Shown in pieces: positions 12,878-27,539 of a DNA stretch of 64,000 bases (position 1 is its first letter; each line of letters starts with the position of its first letter). Position numbers and translations under genes: made by a program. The DNA comes from Tupaia tana (Eukaryota; Chordata; Mammalia; Scandentia; Tupaiidae): NCBI GenBank assembly GCA_026018925.1, contig JAKSZU010000003.1, positions 191,042,139-191,106,138 of the forward strand, given 5' to 3'. A model generated the notes under the pieces. It saw only the letters and a program-made list of their open reading frames with translations, was not told the DNA's origin and did no database searches.

Positions 12878-14599
12878 AAGTTGGAGAAACATACGCTGAC
12901 ATTTTGTTACTACCCATTGGGATAGGTGTGGGCAGTCCCCATATTAAGCTTCTTAATGATAACTGTTGCATACAAAAGTGAATTTTAATTCTTTTGCAGA
13001 TTTTCCTGACCATAGATCTGCATACTACTGACATTTTCTGAGAAAAAATTTTAAAAACAGGCTGCTTTACAATATTACAGTAAATGCATACATGATAGGA
13101 CGAAATAGAAATAAAGCCCTTAAAATAATATTAATAAAATACAGACAAATTTATTCCTATCTTCTTCTGGCAAATGTTAGACTTACTCCCATAAACAATT
13201 CAAGGAACAGGCGACGCAGTCCAAGCACTGGGAGGAAGCCTTCCTGCCCTTTGATTCTCTGATTTGATAGGCTTTAGTTACTGGAAGAAAGATTGATTAA
13301 TGCAAATTTTTTGTCATTTTACTAATTCAAAAGAATACAAATTTTTCTAGGGCTGGAAAAGATCATGGTGCACCATTGGAATTTGCCTTTAGTAAATGTA
13401 ACATTTGTTTTCTAAAGAATTATAACAACATACTTAAATTCCAGAACAGTAAGCAAAATAGCTTAAGTTCACTGACTTGAAAAAACATTCTTTTATACTG
13501 CACGGTTCTAAAATAAATACTTAAAAGAAACAGAGAGCAAGCCATTCTATCTTGGATTTCATTTTCCTTCAGATAGAACAGCTAGAACAAACATTCTTGC
13601 TAGTTAACATTGCCTGTGTTTTTATGAAGTTAATAACTGACCTGTCAATCACGTCCTATATAAATACGGTAGTTGAATGCTTTCTGCTTTAGAAGCACTT
13701 TTATTTACAAGAGCTGCCAGCCAAGATTTCCAAAGGACTCCATGGGCTGTTTGCTTTGATCTGTTTTGAGGGCTGGTCTCTTTATACCTGTTGGTTTGCT
13801 CTTTCTGATACCTTTGTGTAATCAGGTATGGGGAGAGCAGATGTGCAGAATAAACACATCTCAGGGAAACCAAGGCTCAAGAGAAGTCATGTGATTATGA
13901 ATTAGCAGCTCTAAAAAAGAGAGGATATCTTCTTAAATCAGTTTAGTTGCTGTTACAACAGGCTAGCAGATGTTGTGGTATTCACCCCAGAGCAGTAAGA
14001 GGTTTTCTTTTAAACCTCAGCTTCTAATGAATGGAGGTGGTGTGTGTGTCTCCCACTCTTCAAACCCTGGCTCTCCTTTAAATTTGTAAATTGCTGAGAT
14101 GTTGCAGCTCTTCTCGGTTGACTTTTGCCTTTGACCTTTTTTCATTTACTCCTTCCCTAGGAAATGTTTACCACATGTCTCTATCCAAATAATCATCTCT
14201 CTGTGGGAATAGTTAGTTACCTTGCATTTTGAACTGGAAATGCCTTTTAATGTTTAAGGCAGGTTTTACGGAAAGGGTGGCTCTTTGTTGTTTGTTTTAT
14301 GATTTTGTTTTGGAGTTTCCCCCCAACATGGGGGGACTGAAAGCCAAATTCATCTTTTTATCTCCCCCAAATGCTAAGCATAGTGCTCAGTTAAAGAAAC
14401 AATGGCAGAAATTAAGAGAAACCGAAGTTTTTTGGTCTTGCTTCCAAAATGACCTATTTTGAGTGTAGTTTCATTCATCTTTCAATTAAATGTTGTCCTA
14501 ATAATATTATCCCCATGTATTTACATATTACTTTTATTTAGGAATCTGAATATTCAAACATACTGTGGAGATTGTCAACTTCTATTTTAGTTTGATATC
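12878..14599. other. Intronic sequence with no recognised feature
   Basis: AT-rich unique DNA, no SINE and no exon signal that I can support. Confidence 0.5.
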
Positions 14600-14613
14600 A
14601 AAAAGCTGCCCCC

Positions 14614-14869
14614 TTGGGACCAGCAGTTAACGTAATGGCTATGTCGCTGGACTCTCATGTAGTTGACCGTGGTTTGAGTCCCAGACCCGGTGGCTTAAAC
14701 TCAGGTCGGGTGCTTGTGCATGCATGCCCAAGATCCTGAGAGGAGAGAATGGAGGAGAAGGGATTGCAGCGTGGCCATCCCCCCGGGGGGTGATTTCTTG
14801 CTTTCTCTCTCTCTTTCTGGGGAGCACATGCGCCTTCTAGCAAAAAACCTCTCCAAATAAAATAAAATA
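14614..14869 (+). mobile_element. SINE family A, full length
   Basis: Duplication aaaaagctgccccc (14600-14613) versus aaaagcttccccc (14870-14882). The tail is a simple (AAATA)n repeat. Confidence 0.93.
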
Positions 14870-15271
14870 AAAAGCTTCCCCCACCTTTTTTAAACTAGAA
14901 ACTTTGCCATCACTTTAGCGAGTGCCATTAGGACAAACTGATTAGAGATTTTCAGGCACTTGGAGTTTTGGGAAATTCTCTCTATACTTTTCATTTGATT
15001 TAAGTGACATTTTTTCAGTCAGCAACTTTTCCTGACACTGTGACAAATGTGACACTGGCATGAATCTCAGATGATTTTGTGAAAAGATGCCTGAACATGT
15101 CCTAGAGTCTAGAAAGCCAGTCTTATATTTAACCAGAGTTTTCTCTTGCTTTGTTCTCAGAAAATGAGAAATCTAATGTCTTTAGCTGCTACTGTTACTT
15201 ATTTGCTTCCCTGTTTATAGTTTTTAAATGCTCATCTCAGTGGCAATCACCAAAGTTTAAAATGCAGCCTC

Positions 15272-15526
15272 AGAGCTAGTCTTGTAGATTAGTGGTTAAG
15301 GGAACCAGATCCCATATGGCCAACCTTGGTTCAATTCCTGGCCCTGGTAGCTTAAAAAATACACCAGGCCTTGTGTATACCTGCTCAAAATCCCGATGGG
15401 ATGGAGAAATGGAGGAAAGGGATGTGACCATGCCCTGTGTGAGCGAGTACTCTCTCTCTCTCTCTTTCTCTCTGGCAAGAGCACATATACCCTCTGACAG
15501 TTAAAACTACATATGAATAATAAAAT
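15272..15526 (+). mobile_element. SINE family A, divergent subfamily
   Basis: Head gagctagtcttgtagattagtggttaag differs from the main group, and the B box is ggttcaattcc. The body keeps the atggagaaatggagg block and the tctctctctttctc tract. Duplication aaaatgcagcct (15259) versus aaaatgcagcccc (15527). Confidence 0.85.
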
Positions 15527-15540
15527 AAAATGCAGCCCCA

Positions 15541-17808
15541 AATACCCTTGGTTCAGCAGCCTTCCTTAGAGCATCATGTATCACAGTAGAATTATTTGGT
15601 GATTAAAGCTTGGTTTTAAACTCTGTGCTTCCTCTACATAGCCTTTGAGGCCCAAAGGTGGTACCTCTGGGGTTGTCGGAAGCCAGTGCAAGTGACTGCA
15701 ATTGTGCTGCCTGTGTTTAAGCAGAAGCCTCCAAGGGGTATGAAACTGCCAAAACTACATTTAAGCATCTTTGGGCCTTTGATTACAGATCCTTTGTTGG
15801 TATAGGGTAGAGGTATAGGGCAGCCAGAGACCAGTCCTCAGAGAAGCAAGTACCAGTAAACCAGGGTCAGCCATGCCACTGAGACCAGGGGAGAAACTTT
15901 CTCCAAATGATGCACACAGCAAGAGTTCTAGAGGACTGCTTAGTCGGCATATTAGCAGAGTGCAAGTCCTCGCCAATATTTTTATTTTGCATTCATCCAA
16001 GGCTCAAACCTATAATTAAATTTTCTGAACAAAGACCCTATTAACCCACACCATCCAGATTGATGACTAACAGCTCTTCCTTCCAGGTACATAAGGAAAT
16101 CTGTAATGCTTAAAGCAAAATAAAGACCCTAGTCAGGTTTTGGGGGAGAGTGAAATGAGAGAGTAGGTGTAGTTAGGACTGAGTTTGCTTTTCAGAAATG
16201 GTTTTTTTAGTGCTGCTTAAAATGGGCCTTTCAGTGGTTACTGCACTTACTCAAGGATATGTGATTTACTGTATAGTCTAAAACTGTAGTCACAGTGATA
16301 TGATTTTATTCAAGTACCTGTGAAAATATGTTCATTTTTAAGCTTTTGGCACATTGTGACAAACAATTCTCTATTTAATTCCTTTGTGTGGGTAGTGCAG
16401 ATTTATGTGAAACTTTTTAGGACAGACCCAAACACAGTTCATCATGTTCTTCCTTTGCCAAAACTGCAAGTAGTTTTCCAGGATTTGAGAAATAGAGTTC
16501 ATTAGCTTGGCATTTGAGGTCTCCCGCCATCCTGCCTGCTGTCTATGAGTTTTTGTCCCCAGGTAGACCTTACACATCTCTACCTCAGGAGTGTCCTTCT
16601 GCCGTTCCCTGTCTACATCTTTCCTCCTCCTCCAACCTCCCTGCACCCCTGGAAGAGGCACATTCTAGCCGTTCTTCAAGGCCAGGCTTCACCTAGAATA
16701 GTTAAGGACCCCTTTTCCTCTGTTTGTCGAAATCTGTCCTACTTTCTGTGAAACCAGGTTTCCTAGAGCGTTCCTCTGTGGGCTCTCCCTACCACTGTGG
16801 CCTCCAGAGCCCTGTTAGACTACTCCTTTGACCCTTGCCACATCAGCCCTTCAATCATGGCTTGTTTTTCTTTTTTATTTTTCATTCATTTCTGTCTTAT
16901 TTTGTTAACATGCTTTTCAGTTTCCTGAGGCTTAGAATTGTTGTATGTATGTGAGTGTCTTTTCCAGAGTACTCTGCCTAATGCTTAATATATGTTTGTC
17001 AGTTGGTTGATTGATTGGTGCATGTCTCAGGCCCAGGACTTAATGTATTTGCAGCCTGTAAAGACAACAAGCTATTTTCAGAACCACTGAGTACCTTTGT
17101 ACCAGGTTTATTTTTTTGGCTTGTCAGCTTGGTAGTAGAGTCATTAGGCTCACTTCTGCCCAGAATGTCTATTTTCCAAATCTTTGCATGAACAGAATGG
17201 TGTTACAGTCACACCTTGGAGCAGTTTCATCTAAGTACTGCCAGCCCTGTAGGCTGACTGGCTGACCCACGTTGAGTATTTCTCAGATCTCATTTCAGAT
17301 TTCTGGGTTACTTTTATTTTTAATTAAAGGAAAGCTTATTTTTAAGACTCTTCTTGGACCACTGGCAAGTGAATATTCATTAAATGTTTACTTTTTTTTA
17401 TTTTAATTCACTTCAGCAGGTGATAATTCAGGTAGGATTATACCTAGATGATGATCTGCCGAAGTCCTTGTTCATGGTAGTTGCAGACTTTTTCCATGTT
17501 AACTTTTATATATAGCATGAAGCCACCTCCTGGTGTCTGAACCATATAAGAAACTGTCTTTCTTTTAATTTTGTATTTTGATTTTTTTTTAGAAATATGC
17601 ATATTATGCCAAATTGAGACTTTTAAGACTTTAGTGTTAAACTCATTTGATCTGAAAATTACTGGTAAAATGACTACACTTGCAAACTTTTTTTTTTTTT
17701 TAAACCAGCTCCGAATTAGTGAATGTCTTGGTGTATAACTTACATTAGCTTGGCGTGACTGACCTTAGCTTGCATGCTTTAAGCTTCTGAGAGCTTAGGC
17801 CATACACT
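15541..17808. other. Intronic sequence with an L2 fragment
   Basis: Unique except for the L2-like stretch at 16500-17025. Poly-T occurs at 17690-17701. Confidence 0.5.
16500..17025 (+). repeat. LINE-2 3' region
   Basis: A C/T-rich stretch with cctggaagaggcacattc, caaggccaggcttcacc and an end resembling agtactctgcctaatgcttaatatatg fits the L2 3' portion (the family's ctagcacagtgcctggcacatag area). Diverged. Confidence 0.55.
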
Positions 17809-17826
17809 AAGAAGAGATTCTATTTT

Positions 17827-18081
17827 ATTATTATTGTTATTATTTTAATTGCCAGAGGGCACATGCAGACAGAAAGAGAAGGGGTGAAGGAGACAGACAA
17901 AAAGAGAGGGGGTGAAGGAGGAAGCACCCCCCTAATGGTCATGCTGCAATCCCTTCTCCATCCTTTTGAGATTTTGGAAATGCATGGGCATGCATGTTTT
18001 TCAAGCCAGTGGAACTGGAATTTGAACCATGGTTGGCCATGTGGAATCTGGCTCCTTCAACCACTAGGCTATGGGCCGGCT
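17827..18081 (-). mobile_element. SINE family A, old subfamily
   Basis: Low CpG. The B-box side reads gaatttgaaccatggttggcc. Imperfect duplication agaagagattctatttta (about 17809) versus gaggaagagattttaat (about 18082). The purine tract gggtgaaggag is locally duplicated. Confidence 0.88.
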
Positions 18082-18183
18082 GAGGAAGAGATTTTAATAG
18101 ATGGATATGGACCTATACACACAATAGCCAGTCTTTCATATTCATTCAACACCTTTTGACACTCCTGTATTTTTGTTCAAAGT

Positions 18184-18262
18184 TCATTCAGTAAATATTT
18201 TCTGAGCATTGGCAAGGAGCCAGGCTTTGTGCTAAGTTAATGAGATACGATATTGAGCAATG
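18184..18262 (-). repeat. LINE-2 3' end fragment
   Basis: attcagtaaatattttctgagcattggc then gccaggctttgtgctaag is the reverse of the L2 3' end. Confidence 0.7.
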
Positions 18263-18734
18263 ACTACATTTTTGCTTCTTTATTGTTATTTTGACTTCTA
18301 ATTTCTGGTCTGTTTCCTCTTACTTGGATGTCATCTCTTCACAGTTGTCACTTGAGCACATAGGGCAGTGCCTAACACATGGCAGAAGCTCAGTAAATAC
18401 CAGTCGAGTGTATGATTGCAGGTCTACAATGAGGGATGTAAGGATTGCTATAAAAGCATATGGGAAATACATATAATCTGACCTTGGGACAGTCAAGGGT
18501 AGATATGTTAGCACAAGCAAGATACGGGCTGAGAGGACAGATATCCAATAATTGGCTGAGAAAGAGGGATAGGGATAGGAGCGACTGCCCCATACAAAAG
18601 CCACAGGGTGGTAATGTGGAGAGGGGGCAGCCTGAGGTGAGTTGGGGACCGCGTCAGCCAACTCACTCGACATGGGAGCAAAGAAAGTATTTTAAGCACA
18701 GGTATAACAAGAGTATATTTGTTTTACTATGACC

Positions 18735-18800
18735 GTTTTGGCTGCTGTGTGGAGAAAGCACTGTAGGTGGATTGGAAATAAAAGCTGAAGACTGGGAGAT
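18735..18800 (-). repeat. LINE-2 antisense fragment
   Basis: ttggctgctgtgtggagaaagcactgtagg followed by gctgaagactgggagatcag matches a recurrent antisense L2 block. Confidence 0.6.
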
Positions 18801-20660
18801 CAGTTTGTTTGAATAGTTTTGTTTGTTAGAATAATGTGGACTTGTGGTACCCAGACTTTTGGATTTCATGAACCAGCATTTTTTTTTTTTTAATTTTGAG
18901 GATCAACATAATAGAATCATCAATCTTTTCACTTTGTTAAATCAGGACATTAAAAAGTATCCTACCTGTCAGAATAATTTTATTTAAAAAAGAACAGTTT
19001 ACCATACATACCTCCATCCCACACACTCACCCAAGAACCTCAATTAATTGGTAGATATTTAAATAGAATACCTTTAGCTTTATGTAAAATGTACTACAAA
19101 AGCCCTGGGCTTTCCTCATGAATGGGCACTGGCCTGATACCAGTGATCTAGGCTAGGATAAAAGTGTTGGTGTTTAGGATTAGGACAGTGACAATGGGAA
19201 TTGAAAGAGGTGAATACAATTGAGAGATAAAAGGTTAGAATCAGTAGAACTTGGTGATTTCAAAATACTTTCAAATCTTATATCTTTTTTGATCCTCAGG
19301 TAAGCAAGTGAAATAGTTAGGTTACATATAATTATCGTCATTTAATAGAAGAAGATAGGGAGACTCAGAAGTTAGGTGACTTATTTAAGTTCCATATCTG
19401 ATGAATGGCAGAAGTGAAACCACCATTCAAGTGGTATTGAACTTTGGATATGTGGGACTCCCCACCCATTTTAGTTTTGTTGACATTTCAGGGAAGAAAG
19501 GAAGAGGAATCCTGGGCTCTCCTGTGAGTCATATCTTTTAGGTCAAAACATATGTTACAGTCAGTGCTTAGAATAAATTAGTATTTTCATGATGAGTCTT
19601 TCATTCTTCCTTATCTTGCAACATCATCCATTGCCAATCCATGAATTTGAGTAATCCTATTTAAATTAGGCCAGTGGAGACAGGGCTTTGGCTGTATTTT
19701 CATTCTATCCAGTGCTAACTTTGTCCTTTCTATAAATAAATCTTGCCACCCTATTTATGGGTTTTTGTCAAGGAGAGAGTGGAGGGCAGCAAGCCTTTGT
19801 GTGTATGATATTTATCACCTACCACCTGGAATTTATTTTTCCTTTCTCTTTTTCAGTGTACTTGTAGATTAAAGTAATTTGGTGCTATAATTTCCAGAAA
19901 GAATAGAATAGATATTATAATGGACTACCCTTTGTTGAAGGGCAAAGAAAGGAAGCAAATAAAAACAGAATTGGATTTAAAGGAGGAAAAATGAAGCAAT
20001 AACCATTTGAACTGGACAAAAAGAAAAACGTGTTAGAAAATATTTGTGGGCAGTTCCCTATAAATGGCTTTATAAACAACATTTTTGGTGTATAGTCATA
20101 AAATCCTCTGACCTATGAAACACCAATTTAATGGAATTAATTAAAAATAATATGGAGTGCCAAGATTCCCATATGAAAACTATCAGTAACTATTCCTTCA
20201 ATTAGTTATTTTTATTTAGTCATTTTTGTAGGCTTCTTTTTTTTTTGGCAAATTTGAAGATGGTTTTTTAGAATAATATTGGAGTCACTAAATTATTTCA
20301 GTACCATTCAACCACTAGCCAGTCCATTGTAATTACAAATAATTATGAGAAATATGGTTTTCTTTTCTAAGGAGGAAATATTCTTCGTATTAAAGCAACT
20401 ACACCTATTTCTTTATATGTTTGGTTATGGAAGTGTCTTTTTTTTACCACCAGAATGGGCACATCAAAAACCAAAATTTTCTTGTAATGTGTGAATAGAA
20501 GAGTTTGAGATTGGCATTGTGTATTATCACCATTTTCACCTCCTTCAATCATCTCACACATACACGTTAGACATCCTAACATGTTTTCTGTCGAGGTGCA
20601 ACCATGTATCCCATTTTATAGCTTTCTTCATGACCTTTGGTATGTACACGTGTACACATT
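18801..20660. other. Intronic sequence with one MIR relic
   Basis: Unique apart from the MIR at 19255-19440. Confidence 0.5.
19255..19440 (-). repeat. MIR fragment
   Basis: atcgtcatttaatagaagaagatagggagactcagaag then gttaggtgacttatttaag is reverse MIR. Confidence 0.72.
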
Positions 20661-20680
20661 CAAAATATTATAAATTTTTT

Positions 20681-20944
20681 TTTTTTTTGGAGAGGTTTTT
20701 GCTATAGGGCACGTGCGCTCACCAGACAGACAGAGAGAGAGAGACATAGAGACAGAAAGCAAGAAATCACCCCTCAGGGGGGATGGTCATGCCGCAATCC
20801 CTTCTCCTCCATTCTCCTCTTGGGATCTTGGGCACGCACGCACACGCGCCCGGCGTGAGTTTTAAGCCACCGGGTCTGGGACACGAACCGCGGTCGACTA
20901 CGTGGGAGTCCAGCAACATAGCCATTACACTAACTGCTGGTTCC
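20681..20944 (-). mobile_element. SINE family A, full length, young
   Basis: Duplication caaaatattataaattttt (20661) versus caaaaatattataaaattt (20945). Intact body and boxes. Confidence 0.94.
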
Positions 20945-21229
20945 CAAAAATATTATAAAATTTTTAATGTCAAACCAAATTGATTATTTTTAATGCCTGC
21001 ACTTTATATATTTTTTTAAAGCTATTTGTACTCCAAGAGCTAAAGTGAGTTATGTCTTCTGGTACTGTTGGATCTTAGAATCACAGAGTGTGTTGACTTC
21101 AGTGGTAATTTATACTAATCTCCACTTTATTCCTTTCATTTTCTCTTAAAGTGGGGAGGGAAAGAAAGAAGGCTGGATGGCAGGAGGCAAGGCCAGAAAA
21201 CAACATGTGTATAATTTGTTGAGAAAGTG

Positions 21230-21400
21230 TGATGTTAAATTGGTCGATGCATTATCTTATTAGGCACTATTATCCCCATTTTATATAAAACCAAATGGAA
21301 TTCCACAAGGTTGACTAAGCACCCAGGGTTACTCTGCCACTACTCCTCCAGTCAGTCTGATTCCAAACCTTGGCTCTTTCTTCACATTGTGTTTTCTCAT
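21230..21400 (-). repeat. MIR fragment
   Basis: gatgcattatcttattaggcactattatccccattttatat is reverse MIR; the rest is diverged. Confidence 0.68.
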
Positions 21401-21514
21401 GCCCAACCACCACAAAATAAATAATCTGTGGAACTTGGCTTCACATTTAATCTTACAGCATAACAGCCTTTTCTAAAATAAAATGTGTATATTATTTTAA
21501 AAATTGCTAGTGGA

Positions 21515-21761
21515 GGGACCAGCAGATGGCGTAATGGTTATGTGGCTGGACTCCCATGTAGTTGACCGTGGTTCAAGTCCCAGACCCAGTGGCTTAAAAC
21601 TCATGCCGGGTGCGTGTGTATGTGCATGCCCAAGAGCCCAAGAGGAAGAATAAGGAGAAGGGATTGCGGCATGGTCATCCCCGCTAGGGGGTGATATATC
21701 GCCTTTTGTCTCCTCTCTGTCTCTCCAGTGAGCACACGTGCCTTATAGCAAAAATATCTAA
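21515..21761 (+). mobile_element. SINE family A, full length
   Basis: Perfect 16 bp duplication aaaaattgctagtgga at 21499-21514 and 21762-21777. The tail is very short (taaaaaa). Confidence 0.94.
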
Positions 21762-21777
21762 AAAAATTGCTAGTGGA

Positions 21778-23400
21778 AATAAGCTTAATGTAGGCAGATA
21801 AACAGTATTTGGATTGTCTCAGTTTATGGCATATTATTAACTTTATCTGACCCCATAGCATTATTTTACTTTAACTGTGATTATATAATTAAGATGGGTA
21901 TTTGGCATAACATTTGTGAGTTTTACACATTTTAAAGACTACTTGGAGGTATTTATATACTTCAAATATTTACTGGGAAGTATCTTTGCAAAGTTAGGCA
22001 AAACATTTTCCCAAACTCCCACTTTCAATGAGTCTCTGTTGGGAAAGGTGAAACAGCACTACTGTAGAGTAGTCTTTTGGCATTCAGACATTTCCTCTGC
22101 TCAAATAACAGTGAGTATAATTGATAGTCTTAGTAATAAGGTCATAAAGTCAAAAAGAGTTACCACAGTGTGGTCAGACTTTTGACCGTAAGGAACAGTA
22201 TGTAAAAGTTGGTTAGCTGAAGGGTTTCCTGCCTCCTTAGTAACTATTGTGTCTCAATTTCTTTAGAGTCATTGCTGAATTTGAAGCGAGAAAAAAAAAT
22301 CTTTTAAATTTTGTATTTGGAAATGGTATTCTTTAGATTCCCCTAGTGGAAAGTTTGTGTGAATGAGTATAAACCATAACCCTGTCCAAAATAAATACCT
22401 TCCTGATACATTGCTTATTCAGGACTGTCTTCATTTGTTCTCTTCTAATCAGTCTGCTTTGTAACCCTTGTTTAACACACGTTATAGCACTTAAACTTCT
22501 TAAACTTTGTTTTTAACTGACAGAATTATTCTATGCCTCTGTGTGTGAGAGAGAGAGAAAGAGAGAGAATTACCAGCCATACTAAGAAACACCTGTCTCC
22601 TATAATCAGTAGCAGAAGAAAAATAGATGTTAATAGAGGAATTTAGTAGGAGCAGACAAAATACAGAGACTAGAAGAAAACTTTAAAAAAATAGCATGCT
22701 AAAATGAGATGGAGGATGTTATGTGAAATAAAAAGTAGACGGTAGTTTAAAAAGGGCAATCTGCTAATAAGAAAGAGGTGTAGGATGTTTAAAAATGTGA
22801 TAGACCACATAAAAATGTCAGTACACAGGGTGGACGGCAGAGTGAAAGAACTCATTCAGAGGTTGAACTAGAGTGAGGGAGATGGAACATGGGACAGAAA
22901 CAAAATGAGAAAATTAGAAGATTATTTCAGGCTGTTTAACCTCTAATTTAGAGGCATTTGGAAAGGAGACCAGAGAAAAGGAGGATGGGAAATTGTCAAA
23001 GAAATAGTTCAAAAGGATTTCCTAGTATTAGAAGGTGAGAGTCCTAGTATGATGGATGAAGAGCGGCTCCCACCAAGACAGATTACTGCTAAGGTTCTAA
23101 GAGTTCGTAGGCAGGGTGAAAATACAAGGAAGCAATGGTTCACAGTCAGGGAGCTAAGGATGAAAATGGCAGTGTTCTTAGAAGATAGAAGGTAAATGGA
23201 TCATTGCCTTCAAAATTCTGACAGTATATGATTTTTATTCTTATTCTGTGTTCAGCTAAACTATTAATCAAACTTAGAATGTATTTTTATTCAGAAAAGT
23301 TTCTTTTAAAGACAATGGAAACTTCTAGTACATAAAAAATGAGTATAACATGTAAATATATATATATTTTAAATTTAAAAAATATATATTTTATTTTAAA
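21778..23400. other. Intronic sequence with no recognised gene
   Basis: Unique DNA with a GA run at 22544-22568 and an AT-rich tract near 23355-23415. Purine-rich blocks at 22860-23190 may be decayed antisense L2. Confidence 0.45.
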
Positions 23401-23415
23401 TTTTATTTTATTTTT

Positions 23416-23659
23416 TAAGATTTTTGCCATAGGGCACATGTGCTTGCCAGAAAGATGGAGAAAGAAGGAAAGTGAGAAATCATCCCCCTAGTGTGGATGG
23501 TCATGCCACAATCCCTTCTCCTCCATTCTCCACTCAGAATTTTGAGTACACATGTAAATGTGCCTGGCGTGATTTTCAAGCTGTGTGGTCTGGGACTCAA
23601 ACCATGAAGTCAGCCATGTAGGATCCAGCTGCCTTAACTCCACACTACCTGCTGGCCCT
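23416..23659 (-). mobile_element. SINE family A, old subfamily
   Basis: Reverse copy ending in ctgctggccc. Low CpG and an AT-rich tail (tttattttatttttt) show age. Confidence 0.88.
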
Positions 23660-23689
23660 CAATTTCTAAACATTTTTAGAAATCATTTA

Positions 23690-23857
23690 TTTTATTTCTT
23701 CTTCTTCTTTTCCTTTAAGTTTGCTTTAGGACACGTGGACTCACCAGAGAGAGATAGAGAGGGAAAGTGAGAAAGCAAGCCACCAGATCTGGACTCAAAC
23801 CACAATGAGCCATGTGGGAGTCCAGAGCCTTTACTACCATGTCATCTGCTGGCCCCA
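23690..23857 (-). mobile_element. SINE family A, internally deleted
   Basis: The tail and GA-rich part join straight to the tRNA-like head; the ccaagat...ggatggcc body is missing. Confidence 0.85.
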
Positions 23858-24074
23858 CCTAAATACTTTTTGAAAGCAAGTTGTTGAACATTAATACTGT
23901 TTAGCACACACTTATGTTTGCCATTCCTCAAAAACAGTTGTATACATGTATAATTTAACCTTTTTTCTATTTTATTTTTAATTTCTTATTTACATTTAAT
24001 TGTACATGTTTGTGGAGTACAGCATGCATTTTTCAAGGCATGCACACAGTGATTTAACTTTTTATTTTTTTAAT

Positions 24075-24338
24075 TTAAAATTTTTATTTATTTTTAATTT
24101 GCTGTAGGGTATATATACTCACTGGAGAAAAGGAGACAGAGAGAGAATGTGAGAAAGTATCTCTCAAGGAGAATGGCCACACTGCAATCTGTTCTCCTCC
24201 ATTCTCCTCTTGGGATTTTGGGCATGCATGTATACGCCCCCCTCCCTGTTTTTTAAGCCACCAAGTCTAGTACTGGAACTACACAGTCAGCCATGTGGGA
24301 TCCAGCCACCTTAACCACCATTCCACTGGCTGGTCCTT
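24075..24338 (-). mobile_element. SINE family A, old subfamily
   Basis: Third reverse-strand SINE in a row, 60 bp before the DCPS retrocopy. The body keeps aatggccacactgcaatc and ccattctcctcttggg. Confidence 0.88.
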
Positions 24339-24395
24339 TTCAAATGTGTATAGAAAAGGACTAGGTCAAGCAGGGTGAGATTTTATTTATTACAT

Positions 24396-24414
24396 ACTTA
24401 TTTGTATATTTTCT
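24396..24414. repeat. Target-site duplication, left copy, DCPS retrocopy
   Basis: acttatttgtatattttct, identical to the copy at 25543-25561. A 19 bp perfect match is typical of L1-mediated insertion and suggests limited decay since the event. Confidence 0.93.
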
Positions 24415-25542
<1,128 letters not shown>

Positions 25543-25561
25543 ACTTATTTGTATATTTTCT
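25543..25561. repeat. Target-site duplication, right copy, DCPS retrocopy
   Basis: Identical 19 bp copy of the sequence at 24396-24414, directly abutting the 5' end of the retrocopy. Confidence 0.93.
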
Positions 25562-27120
25562 GTTTTTGTTTTGTTTTGTTTTTGTGAGGATATATTAATT
25601 GTAATTTATAAAAATATAACAGAAAAAGAGGTGGAAAGAGACTTGATTTATTGTTTTATTTATTTGAAAAATGTAGGAAGTGCATGCTCTGTCTCTCCTC
25701 AGCTAGGTGCTATAGGAGATAGAGTTGAAAATAAAAACAACCTTGGCCTTTGAACAGTTTTGGGGTCTGGTTGTTAAAGGGAAACATGCATGGAAAGAAT
25801 AGCTTCCAGCTGCATTCATCGTCTACCTCTCTGTGATCTCAGTGTACAGGCTTTTCTTGGGGCCAAGCAGATGGCTCTCCAGGGTCTGCAAAGAGGTGGC
25901 AGCCTAATAACTTCAGAGTACTTTAAAAAACCAGTATTCGTGAGAACACCAAACACAGAATCCTGGTCTTGGAATATCTAACTTAATAAATTTCATTTGC
26001 ATTTTTACAGAAACCGACATGCTTCCTGCTGCCAACCCCAAGAGCCAGAGGTTAGGGTTTTTAGTAATAATAACAATAATGAGTTATACTTATTCCAGAT
26101 TAGCTTTTTGGCTCTCCAATAAACAAATGGCTAAGATATCCAAAATGTTCCATTAAAAACTCTGCCAAACTTTGGCTTTTCCTCTGTCTAGAGATCCAGC
26201 CAATCTGTTGAAAATTATCCTTTTTTTTTTTTTTCTCTTCAGTATTTTTAGGCAGTTGTTCAGAGGGAAGACTATATCCTACAGTCTGAGCTGAACATCC
26301 ACTAAATGAGATATCTCATACTTCTGAATCTGTGGAAAATCACACTTTATATTCTGAGTCTTTTTTCTTCTAGTTCTAAATTTAAGAAAACATATGTATG
26401 CTGGGCATCACATTGGTACCTAGCTGTGGACAACATTGTGTATTAATTGAGAGTGTAACATTTGCTTGGTGATTGCTTGTTTTTTTGTTTTTGTTTCCAT
26501 GTAAATAAGTCTTGGCTTGAATGTTCACAGACTTAAAAAAAAAAAAACCTGGGCTCACTGGGGAAAATGAAACATTTTAGTTTGAATAAGAACAACTATA
26601 CACTTTTCTGGTTTGATTTGCATGGAAGTTACAGGTTTTTGTGGGCAGAGGGTGGTTAGGGGTATTCTGGTGTGTTAGTAAGATAGTCTTCATTTGAATA
26701 CAGGAGAGACAGGAGACTTATTGGACCAAACGGAATTATCTGTGGTCCAGTGATCTCCAAAAATGCTTTGTAAGAGCAGATGGGTAGATTTTTAAAGATT
26801 AGTTTTGCTGGCAGTTTTCCTGCTCATGCTTTCCCTTTAAATTCAGTGGGTGGACCTGGCTTAGCGTGTGGAAATGGGAGCTCAGGTGGGGAACTGTAAT
26901 CTGCCTTGCCAGTCTGACAGACACCAGGGAAGAGATCTGGATCTGACCCAACCAGAGGTTCATGAGCTCCTTTGAAAAATGGCCTGTCTGGGTCACAGTG
27001 TGTCCTCTGTTTGTTGAGCAGATGCCTGGCAAGGGGAGAGTTGATGACCTCTGCAATAGAAGCTCCGAAACAGCCTGCGACTAGATTGGAAACAAGAAAG
27101 CTGGCTTCTTGTCCTGCATT
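25562..27120. other. Intronic sequence with no recognised feature
   Basis: Unique DNA with poly-T at 26220-26234 and poly-A at 26535-26547. No SINE in 1.5 kb. Confidence 0.5.
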
Positions 27121-27124
27121 TGTT

Positions 27125-27215
27125 CCCAGCCTGTATTTTGATCTTGAGAGACTCATTTAATTTCTTTGGGCATTGCTTTTTCTCATCTATGAAGTCAATG
27201 ATTAGAGTAGTAATT
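27125..27215 (+). repeat. MIR fragment
   Basis: gatcttgagagactcatttaatttctttgggc then tttctcatctatgaag is the MIR core region. Confidence 0.65.
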
Positions 27216-27539
27216 GTACATAGTTGTGGGGTACAGTATGGATTTTTTGAGAGTACTTCCACTTCAAGTATGTTTCTTGAAGTCTGGGCACCTCCACCCT
27301 ACCTTGAATAATATGAATTAGCAATTTAATATTAGCTTTAGTGAAAATGTCTGTGTGGTTTAAGGTAGAAATCTTTGAAAGAGTTAACTGAATGAAATGT
27401 TACAAGAATAGAGACCAAAAAAAACTTATTTTGGAATATTGGACCTTATGCTTAATTACTCTATTAAATTTTAATTAATAAAAGAAAGAAATTGCTAGAT
27501 GATGTCTTTTTTTTTTTCTCTTCTTTTCTATTTAAATTC

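Noticed and set aside
16371..16751. Proline- and serine-rich open frames
   Set aside because: They fall in a pyrimidine-rich LINE-2 3' region and lack any gene structure.
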